A DNA stretch of 11,316 nucleotides from Nanobdellota archaeon (GTDB lineage Archaea > Nanobdellota > Nanobdellia > Woesearchaeales > GCA-2686295): NCBI GenBank assembly GCA_018812505.1, contig JAHJDK010000138.1, positions 1-11,316 on the forward strand, in the 5' to 3' direction. A program made the position numbers and the translations under genes. This document shows positions 6,465 to 11,316 of this stretch, one piece after another. How positions within the stretch are numbered: the first letter of the stretch is position 1; each line of letters opens with the position of its first letter. The notes below the pieces were generated by a model. The model had not been told where the DNA came from, ran no database searches, and saw only the letters and a list, made by a program, of their open reading frames with translations.

Positions 6465-6489
6465 TGTTTCGATTTATATTCATTCTAGA

Positions 6490-7041
6490 ATGGTAACAAA
6501 TACTAATTGTGATGGCTGCGGACGAACAAACACTAATAAAGTCAGCTACACAAAAAAAAGATACTGTAATAAATGTTTTCTTAAATTAGTAGAAAAAAGA
6601 GTGCGAAAAGACCTGAGAATAAATAAAAAAATAACTAAAAAAACAATCGAACTATTGAACGATGACTCGAAAGAATTCAGAGTTGCAAAACAACTGCTAA
6701 AAAACATATTTGGTTCGCACAAAACAATTAAAGAAGTAAAAAAACTAACAAAAGAAACATTGACACCTACAAATCTTGATAGGGAAATAAAACTCCAGCT
6801 AGAGTCATATTTAAATAACAAGAAATATCAAAAGAAAACCTTATGCATCCTTGACAACGTATTAGAAGAAGAAATAATAACCTTCTGCAGAATAAAAAAA
6901 CTAGCAATTGGAAAAAAAGAAGAAAAAAACAAACTAATAGAGAACATTGAGAAAAAATACCATGGCACAAAATTCGCTTTATCGAAGAGCTTTGAAAAAA
7001 TAACCGAAAATCTTCCGAAAAAAGATCAAAAGAACATATAA
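6490..7041 (+). CDS. Degenerate Ncs6/TtuA-like protein lacking the PP-loop
   Basis: The product has 183 residues; Ncs6/TtuA tRNA thiolases have roughly 300. The N terminus keeps the family zinc finger (C7, C10, C26, C29) and the following FLKLVEKRVRKDLR helix (30-43). Where the ATP-binding SGGKDS loop should follow, this protein reads LLNDDSKEFRVAKQLLKNI (55-73), so the loop is lost although the surrounding helix pattern remains. A segment TPTNLDREIKLQLESYL (92-108) matches the family's NLDDEA region, and VLEEEIITFCRIKKL (124-138) plus HGTKFALSKSFEKI (158-171) match its C-terminal region. About 60 residues between loop and NLD motif, the usual catalytic and iron-sulfur cysteines, and the C-terminal zinc finger are absent. 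It is probably not an active thiolase and may be a regulatory or structural paralogue. The reading frame is intact and has its own promoter, so I call it a gene. Confidence 0.75.
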   Translation: MVTNTNCDGCGRTNTNKVSYTKKRYCNKCFLKLVEKRVRKDLRINKKITKKTIELLNDDSKEFRVAKQLLKNIFGSHKTIKEVKKLTKETLTPTNLDREIKLQLESYLNNKKYQKKTLCILDNVLEEEIITFCRIKKLAIGKKEEKNKLIENIEKKYHGTKFALSKSFEKITENLPKKDQKNI

Positions 7042-7043
7042 AT
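7036..7043 (+). promoter_or_regulatory. TATA box for the PLD lipoprotein gene
   Basis: ATATAAAT lies 22-29 bases before the ATG at 7065. It overlaps the stop codon of the preceding gene, showing tight packing with an independent promoter. Confidence 0.6.
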
Positions 7044-7064
7044 CACAACATACAAAATTCTATT

Positions 7065-7961
7065 ATGAAAAAATTATTCATAATACTGTTGCTGACAATC
7101 GCTGCATGCTCAAAAATACCTTCAGAACAAGGAGATATAAAAATATATTTTTGTCCTGAAGACAATTGTGAAAAAGTATTACTAGAAGAAATCAATCACA
7201 GTAAAGAAATAAAATGTGCCTTTTATGACTTAAATCTTGAAAACTTAACGAACGCGTTGAAAGAACAGGAAATTCTAGTTTTTGAAGATAACTATGAAGG
7301 ATTTGGAACAAAGGTTTACAGTAAAGGATTAATGCATAACAAATTTTGCATCTTTGATAATAAAAAAATATTTACAGGGTCTTTTAATCCGACTTATAAT
7401 GGTAATTTCAAAAATAATAATAACTTGGTGTTGATTGAGTCTGAAACATTATCAAAGAACTATCTGGATGAATTTGAAGAGATAAAACAAAGAGACAATA
7501 AAAAAACCAAAAACACACAAGTAAAATTCAACAATTTCATAATAGAAAACTATTTTTGTCCTGAAGATAACTGCAAAAAAGAAGTGCTTGATGAACTGAT
7601 GGATGCAAAGGAAAGTATATACTTCATGACTTTTTCATTCACAGACAGCGACATAGCAGACGTTCTTATAGAAAAAAGCAAAACCATAATCGTTGCAGGA
7701 ATAATGGAAAAACAACGAATAAATATGGAGTACAATGTGTTCCATAAATTAAACAACTCAAAAGTTAAAGTTATTCCTGACTCAAACCCAAGGGTCATGC
7801 ATCACAAAGTTTTTATTATAGATCGAAAAACAGTTGTTACAGGAAGCTATAATCCTACAAAGAATGGAAATGAAAAAAATGATGAAAACATGCTAATAAT
7901 TCATAACGAAGAAGTTTCAAAAAAATTCTTAGATGAAGTTAATAAAATAGCAAATTATTAA
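7065..7961 (+). CDS. Secreted lipoprotein with two phospholipase-D-type domains
   Basis: The product has 298 residues. A hydrophobic N terminus ends in a lipobox-like IAAC (C15), predicting a lipid-anchored extracytoplasmic protein. Two tandem PLD-superfamily domains follow. The first has the HxKxxxxD motif H91/K93/D98 followed by GSFNP (105-109); the second has H246/K248/D253 followed by GSYNP (260-264). Each domain opens with the same YFCPEDNC motif (28-35 and 163-170), a likely internal duplication whose cysteine pairs could form disulfides outside the cell. The first domain is shorter than the second, missing some of its alpha/beta core. The family includes phospholipases, nucleases and phosphatidyl transferases; two HKD motifs in one chain form one active site, and the substrate cannot be told. 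It has its own TATA box. Confidence 0.88.
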   Translation: MKKLFIILLLTIAACSKIPSEQGDIKIYFCPEDNCEKVLLEEINHSKEIKCAFYDLNLENLTNALKEQEILVFEDNYEGFGTKVYSKGLMHNKFCIFDNKKIFTGSFNPTYNGNFKNNNNLVLIESETLSKNYLDEFEEIKQRDNKKTKNTQVKFNNFIIENYFCPEDNCKKEVLDELMDAKESIYFMTFSFTDSDIADVLIEKSKTIIVAGIMEKQRINMEYNVFHKLNNSKVKVIPDSNPRVMHHKVFIIDRKTVVTGSYNPTKNGNEKNDENMLIIHNEEVSKKFLDEVNKIANY

Positions 7962-7964
7962 AAA
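7957..7964 (+). promoter_or_regulatory. Weak TATA-like box for the presenilin homologue
   Basis: ATTAAAAA lies 22-29 bases before the ATG at 7986 and overlaps the end of the PLD gene. It is a poorer match than the other boxes, so read-through from the PLD gene (24-base gap) is an alternative. Confidence 0.35.
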
Positions 7965-7985
7965 TATCTAACAATATCATAGAGT

Positions 7986-8891
7986 ATGAAGCATGACTTA
8001 AACGTTACAACAATCATAATACTGTTATTCTTATTGACCCAGATTGTTGGCTTAGCTTTGGTAAAAGAAGACATATCAGTTATTAATAATATTAATGGAA
8101 CAATCATTATAGAGCATCAAGAAACAGTTATTGGTGCTAGACCTCAAACTACGGGAGCAGAGTCATTTGCATACGTTGCAGTAGCAGTAGCGATAGGAAC
8201 TTTGCTTGTTTTACTCATAATAAAATTTGGAAAAATGCATTTATGGAAGGCTTGGTTTTTCTTAGCAGTTTTCTTTGCCATAAGCATAGCATTAGGAGTT
8301 ATAATGAACAAACGCTGGGCTTTCATAATAGGCTTTGTATTGGCGTTGTTAAAGATATATAGGAGAAATATCTTAACACATAACTTAACAGAGATTTTGA
8401 TGTATTCCGGCTTAACAGTTTTGCTAGTTCCAATATTTGACTTGTTTTGGGTTTTCGCATTATTAATAGCCATATCTATTTATGACATGTATGCTGTCTG
8501 GAAAAGTAAACACATGATTAAAATGGCTCAATTTCAAACAAAAAGCAACTTATTTGCAGGGTTGATGATTCCCTATAAAGAGCACAAAGGATTAACACTA
8601 CAACTTCCAGAAAAACCAAGTTTCACAAAGAAAAAGAAGGTTAAAAACGCTATACTTGGAGGAGGAGATGTTGCATTTCCATTAATATTCTCAGGAGTTG
8701 TTATGGAGCATCTCATAATACAAGGACTATCTCTAACAAGTGCCTTCTTACAAGCAAGCATTATTAGTTTAACAACAACAATAGCTGTTTTAGGATTATT
8801 CATATTTGCAAAAAAAGATAAATTTTATCCTGCAATGCCAACAGTTACTATTGGGTGTATAATTGGCTATTTAATAATCTTGATTATATAA
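7986..8891 (+). CDS. Presenilin/signal-peptide-peptidase-type aspartyl protease (A22)
   Basis: The product has 301 residues and about nine hydrophobic segments. The intramembrane aspartyl protease signatures are all present: YD in SIYDMYA (D167), GGGD in LGGGDVAFPLIFSG (D228), and the C-terminal PAMP (282-285), equivalent to the PAL motif with Met for Leu. The size matches archaeal presenilin homologues such as the crystallised one from Methanoculleus. These enzymes cut membrane-spanning helices, including leftover signal peptides. The loop between the two aspartates (about 174-220) is Lys-rich and cytosolic. The first segment (6-26) is followed by an Asn-rich outside loop. It follows the PLD lipoprotein at 24 bases and lies near the Lon-like gene, suggesting a shared membrane proteolysis neighbourhood, which is inference. 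Function is sure at family level only. Confidence 0.93.
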   Translation: MKHDLNVTTIIILLFLLTQIVGLALVKEDISVINNINGTIIIEHQETVIGARPQTTGAESFAYVAVAVAIGTLLVLLIIKFGKMHLWKAWFFLAVFFAISIALGVIMNKRWAFIIGFVLALLKIYRRNILTHNLTEILMYSGLTVLLVPIFDLFWVFALLIAISIYDMYAVWKSKHMIKMAQFQTKSNLFAGLMIPYKEHKGLTLQLPEKPSFTKKKKVKNAILGGGDVAFPLIFSGVVMEHLIIQGLSLTSAFLQASIISLTTTIAVLGLFIFAKKDKFYPAMPTVTIGCIIGYLIILII

Positions 8892-9068
8892 TAATTATTA
8901 CTCTCATGACCTGAAAGTTAGAAATATAAATGTTTCTGTTTGACAATGAAGGAAATCTTCATTATAATGACTTCGCTAAGTTCATAACTAGAGTCAGAGA
9001 TTATTTTAACCTATGAAATAATATTTAGACATACTTAATGAGAATAATTAATATTTCTCGAAGTAATT
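8892..9068. other. Convergent intergenic spacer with two small hairpins
   Basis: This 177-base gap lies between two converging genes. AATGAAG (8945-8951) and CTTCATT (8957-8963) form a perfect 7-base-pair stem with a 5-base loop. ATGACTT (8967-8973) and AAGTTCAT (8978-8985) form a second stem with one bulge. A TATA-like ATATAAAT lies at 8924-8931. These could mark transcript ends or a small RNA, but I find no recognised RNA family and no credible ORF. Confidence 0.4.
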
Positions 9069-9878
9069 TCAAAAAGAATTCAATTTTCTTTGTTTTAAAG
9101 ATGCAGTATAAGAAACAGGATTAACCACTAAACCATCCTTTGCAGCAATCACTTGACTAGTTATTTTTTTGTGTATCTCCCTGGCTTCATATATTGGATC
9201 TGCATCGAGCATTTTAACTCCGAAATGAGTTAATATTGCTAGTTTGGGATTTGTCTTTTCTAAAAATTTCACTACATCTTCAGAATTCATATGACCTTTC
9301 TGTCTTAATCCAAGAGGATACTTGCAATTAATTATTATCACATCAGAATCCTTATGGTCGTCAACTAATTCTTTTGAATAATCAGTATCTGAAGTGTATG
9401 ATACCACAAAGTTTTGAGTGTAAAACTTAAAGCCAATAGATGTTGGGGTGTGTTTCGCTGTTGTGGCAACTATATTAACATCGTTAATACCTATTCGCAT
9501 ACCAGGCTTTAAAGCTATAAATCTTTCAACTAAACTCTTATGATAGTTAGATACACCTGGCTTTTCTAATTGTGAACCATGAAGTGTTTCTTCATCGCAA
9601 GCAAACACACCTCTCTTATCGATTCCTGAATAAGTCATAGCTGCAATTGTCGCATTTAAATCTCCACAGTGATTTAAATGATTATGAGAAACTAGTATCG
9701 CTGTTGTCTCTCGTGGATTAACATCATACTGCTTAGCTCTAACAATTGCTCCAGGACCTGGATCTAGATGAAATTGACTGTCTCCAAACTTAAACACTAT
9801 ACCGCCAGAAGCTCTTATTTGTTTTCCGACCACTATTGAATCTCCTCCTGTGCCTAGAAAAATTATAGAGTTCTTCAT
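9069..9878 (-). CDS. Metallo-beta-lactamase-fold hydrolase
   Basis: The start at 9878 gives 269 residues beginning MKNSIIFLGTGGD, the usual first strand and glycine turn of the fold. A longer reading up to 10007 would run through the promoters and into the SRP RNA gene, so I reject it. Metal-binding motifs in order are SHNHLNHCGD (64-73: H65, H67, H70), H143 in AKHTP, TSDTD (162-166, D164), GHMNSED (195-201, H196) and LTHFG (216-220, H218). The fold resembles RNase Z/PhnP-like or other broad MBL hydrolases; the substrate is unknown. In the signature HxHxDH the aspartate is replaced by Asn69, which normally helps bind the second metal, so chemistry may be altered. There is no signal peptide. 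A TATA box lies 20-27 bases upstream and GGGGG just before the ATG could serve as Shine-Dalgarno. Confidence 0.85.
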   Translation of the reverse strand: MKNSIIFLGTGGDSIVVGKQIRASGGIVFKFGDSQFHLDPGPGAIVRAKQYDVNPRETTAILVSHNHLNHCGDLNATIAAMTYSGIDKRGVFACDEETLHGSQLEKPGVSNYHKSLVERFIALKPGMRIGINDVNIVATTAKHTPTSIGFKFYTQNFVVSYTSDTDYSKELVDDHKDSDVIIINCKYPLGLRQKGHMNSEDVVKFLEKTNPKLAILTHFGVKMLDADPIYEAREIHKKITSQVIAAKDGLVVNPVSYTASLKQRKLNSF

Positions 9879-9897
9879 TATATTCCCCCAATAGTAA

Positions 9898-9905
9898 ATA
9901 TTTAA
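9898..9905 (-). promoter_or_regulatory. TATA box for the MBL-fold gene
   Basis: The minus strand reads TTAAATAT, 20-27 bases from the ATG at 9878. It supports that start over the longer one. Confidence 0.5.
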
Positions 9906-9941
9906 GTCAATTAATAAAATTTTCTGAAAAAACAGAGATAC

Positions 9942-9951
9942 CTTTAAAAAT
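9942..9951 (+). promoter_or_regulatory. TATA box for SRP RNA
   Basis: CTTTAAAAAT, about 25-30 bases before the probable 5' end of the SRP RNA at about 9972. It lies back to back with the MBL-gene promoter. Confidence 0.55.
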
Positions 9952-9971
9952 AAGTTAAGTTTTTTAACTAT

Positions 9972-10235
9972 TGCTAGACTGGGCGGCTCATCCTCGCCTG
10001 TAACCACAAACGGATGTCGGTGGAGTTGAAGCCTGAGGGGCGGCGTTGCTTGAGTTAAAAGTCTTGACTGGACCGTCGACGCCTTGTCCTCTAAGATTGT
10101 GATTTTTATGAACTGAGTCAGATCAGGAATGAAGCAGCTCTAAATATTAATCGCGGTGCCTAGGGGGTTGCAGGGTTGAGGAAAGGTTGAGGTAGCTTTT
10201 GATTTGAGTTTTCGTCCACCTTCAGGCGTGCACTT
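9972..10235 (+). ncRNA. ffs: Signal recognition particle (7S) RNA
   Basis: The Alu domain is seen at the 5' end: GGGCGG, then TGTAACC (9999-10005), then GCCTGAGGGGCGGCG (10031-10045), matching archaeal SRP RNA. Domain IV lies at 10115-10139, containing GTCAG, GGAA tetraloop and GAAGCAGC, the SRP54 (Ffh) binding site; it is nearly identical to bacterial 4.5S RNA. Helix 5 is supported by pairing: GCCTGA (10031-10036) with TCAGGC (10222-10227), and CTTGAGTTAAAAG (10049-10061) with CTTTTGATTTGAG (10196-10208), 13 pairs including G-U. The RNA guides membrane and secreted proteins to the translocon. GC content is clearly above the surroundings. Both ends are estimates: the 5' end from TATA spacing, the 3' end from the T-run. 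I could not find a convincing helix 1 joining the two ends. Confidence 0.93.
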
Positions 10236-10238
10236 TTT
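10234..10238 (+). terminator. T-run terminator after SRP RNA
   Basis: TTTTT directly follows the closing strand of helix 5 and GTGCAC. Archaeal RNA polymerase terminates at such T-runs. Only three bases separate it from the next start codon, so incomplete termination would feed that gene. Confidence 0.5.
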
Positions 10239-10241
10239 AAT

Positions 10242-10562
10242 ATGAATCAAATAACGATAATACTTCTTTCAAGACTTTTTAGCATTGTTTCTATAGTGCT
10301 GATAATGTATTTATTTTATATTGTAATAAAAAGACTTGCTGCAAAAAGGTTTGAGAAAATCAAGGATGTTTACATTTGCCCAAAGTGCGGTAGTATACGC
10401 TTGTCAATACATGATAAACTTCCTCCTGCAGCAAGATTTATAGGTGCGGTTCCTGCTCAAAATTTTTTATGTTATGATTGCGATTATGAGGGTATTGCTC
10501 CTCTTATTGATAAGGTAGAAATAGATTCTTTTAGAAAACATCTTAAGAAAATTAAAAAATAA
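10242..10562 (+). CDS. Small membrane protein with C-terminal zinc ribbon
   Basis: The product has 106 residues. One N-terminal membrane helix (about 5-29) is followed by a basic stretch (KRLAAKRFEK, 30-39), predicting an N-out/C-in anchor. A four-cysteine zinc ribbon follows: C46/C49 (CPKCG) and C77/C80 (CYDC), facing the cytosol. The tail (from about 96) is Lys-rich. No named family is recognised; zinc ribbons of this type bind nucleic acid or protein. The ATG lies about seven bases after the SRP RNA T-run, and the 22-30 base upstream zone is inside the SRP RNA with no TATA-like sequence, so it probably depends on read-through from the SRP promoter. Its stop is two bases from the facing gene's stop. 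Confidence 0.82.
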   Translation: MNQITIILLSRLFSIVSIVLIMYLFYIVIKRLAAKRFEKIKDVYICPKCGSIRLSIHDKLPPAARFIGAVPAQNFLCYDCDYEGIAPLIDKVEIDSFRKHLKKIKK

Positions 10563-10564
10563 AA

Positions 10565-11050
10565 TTATACAGGTCTTATTTTTTTATAATTAATACCAAC
10601 AGGTTGTATTGTTGTTAGTATTTCTAATGGAACAGTTCTTTCTTGGTCATTGTTCTTTAAACCATTTGGATCAATAACATAACTAGCAGTTTGCAATTGT
10701 CTATGATTAAGTCTGGCATCAATCCCTGATCTTATTTTATCAGCTAAATTAACATTCACATCACTGATTTTTTCAACATCTTCTTCTGTAAACACATAAA
10801 GAAAATTATTATTAACGGATAGAACTCCTTTCATCTTATCGTATTCTGTCTGTGTTATTACTGATCTAAAAGTTCCTATTTGTCTGTCGTTGAAAAGTAT
10901 TGGATATCCGTGAGATTCAAAAAGATATACTTTTTCCAAAAAAGGAGTGAATTCCTCGTTTGGATTATTTTCACTATGAAATAAAACTTCACTTAAAATT
11001 GAACTTAAATCTAGATGAAGTTTGTTAATTGAACTTCCTTGTACACTCAT
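10565..11050 (-). CDS. Hypothetical protein, 161 residues
   Basis: I do not recognise this protein. It is soluble, without signal peptide, membrane segment, cysteines or metal motif. Composition is balanced alpha/beta: a helical N terminus (10-25), a strand-rich middle (about 40-70 and 77-90), and an acidic helix TEEDVEKI (88-95). The C-terminal third (from about 110) is polar. The start is backed by a TATA box 23-30 bases upstream, giving a leaderless mRNA. It lies downstream of probable leuS on the same strand with a 50-base gap containing that promoter, so it is probably its own unit. The intact frame and promoter make it a real gene. Confidence 0.78.
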   Translation of the reverse strand: MSVQGSSINKLHLDLSSILSEVLFHSENNPNEEFTPFLEKVYLFESHGYPILFNDRQIGTFRSVITQTEYDKMKGVLSVNNNFLYVFTEEDVEKISDVNVNLADKIRSGIDARLNHRQLQTASYVIDPNGLKNNDQERTVPLEILTTIQPVGINYKKIRPV

Positions 11051-11072
11051 TTTTTTAGGAAAAGTTAACTAA

Positions 11073-11080
11073 TTTAAAAA
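11073..11080 (-). promoter_or_regulatory. TATA box for the 161-residue gene
   Basis: The minus strand reads TTTTTAAA, 23-30 bases before the ATG at 11050, the same spacing as at other leaderless genes here. Confidence 0.55.
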
Positions 11081-11100
11081 CCTTTAGTTGAAATAGGTGT

Positions 11101-11316
11101 TTATTCTATTATTATCGCTGGTTTTCCAGGGTTTGCTTGTTTTGCTTTTATTTCACTAGAGTTATCTCCTGTTTCAACATCAACAGTGCATTTGTATTCT
11201 TTTTCTAGTTTCTGTTTAAAAGCTTTTAACTGTTCTAATTCAGTTTGTTGATTAAGTATGGTTTCTGGAACTTTTGTAGGATTGCGCATCAATGAAGGAA
11301 TCATTTTTGTTATTTC
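11101..11316 (-). CDS. leuS: Probable leucyl-tRNA synthetase, C-terminal end (5' part outside window)
   Basis: The frame is open to the right edge and gives 71 residues, ending at TAA 11101-11103. The sequence starts EITKMIPSLMRNP, continues with an amphipathic helix (LEQLKAFKQKLEKEY) and a short strand (CTVDVET), and ends KAKQANPGKPAIIIE. The ending (basic helix, then A-x-PGKPAI-x-x-E) matches the C-terminal domain of archaeal/eukaryotic-type leucyl-tRNA synthetase, which contacts the long variable arm of tRNA-Leu. The catalytic core is outside the window, so the call rests on the tail only. The ATG at 11304 is internal. If the family call is wrong, it is still the C-terminal end of a longer protein or a 67-residue ORF. 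Confidence 0.75.
   Translation of the reverse strand, partial: EITKMIPSLMRNPTKVPETILNQQTELEQLKAFKQKLEKEYKCTVDVETGDNSSEIKAKQANPGKPAIIIE

Noticed and set aside
8944..9000. Box C/D guide RNA
   Set aside because: No convincing RUGAUGA and CUGA boxes with proper spacing.
9879..10007. 43-residue N-terminal extension of the MBL-fold gene
   Set aside because: It would overlap both divergent promoters and the start of the SRP RNA; the fold's first strand begins at 9878.
1..11316. CRISPR array, insertion sequence, prophage or tRNA gene
   Set aside because: No regularly spaced repeats, transposase-like frames, terminal repeats or cloverleaf patterns seen by eye.

Overview
The window is a compact, AT-rich stretch of archaeal chromosome. 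Archaeal hallmarks are an RNase P protein subunit of the Rpp21/Rnp4 type, a stand-alone Bud32 kinase, a Nip7 homologue, a membrane-anchored S16 (Lon-like) protease, a presenilin-type protease, an archaeal SRP RNA, and TATA boxes about 22-30 bases before most start codons (leaderless mRNAs). The small genes, very short spacers and many lysine- and asparagine-rich products suggest a DPANN-type archaeon (Woesearchaeota/Pacearchaeota-like). That placement is inferred from style, not measured.

Left part (1-3600): the 3' end of pgk (+) overlaps tail-to-tail with nip7 (-). nip7 is translationally coupled to a 406-residue coiled-coil gene (-). That pair diverges from rnp4 (+). A DUF1704/MATCAP-like zinc metallopeptidase (-) follows, facing away from the next block.

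Middle part (3600-8900, all +): first come three tiny, overlapping ORFs of 27, 33 and 45 codons, each with its own Shine-Dalgarno. Next are bud32 and the membrane-anchored Lon-like protease, joined by an ATGA overlap. A 162-base spacer holds a strong imperfect hairpin with an alternative pairing partner. Then come a degenerate Ncs6/TtuA-like protein without its PP-loop, a secreted lipoprotein with two phospholipase-D domains, and a presenilin/signal-peptide-peptidase homologue.

Right part (8900-11316): a metallo-beta-lactamase-fold hydrolase (-) diverges from the SRP RNA gene (+). The SRP RNA is followed within about 10 bases by a small membrane zinc-ribbon protein. A hypothetical gene (-) and the 3' end of a probable leuS (-) end the window.

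Most identified genes serve translation, tRNA modification and RNA processing (nip7, rnp4, bud32, Ncs6-like, SRP RNA, leuS) or membrane and envelope proteolysis (Lon-like, presenilin, MATCAP-like). The points most worth a second look are the micro-ORF trio, the Ncs6-like pseudo-enzyme, the switchable hairpin after the Lon-like gene, and the promoterless gene behind the SRP RNA.
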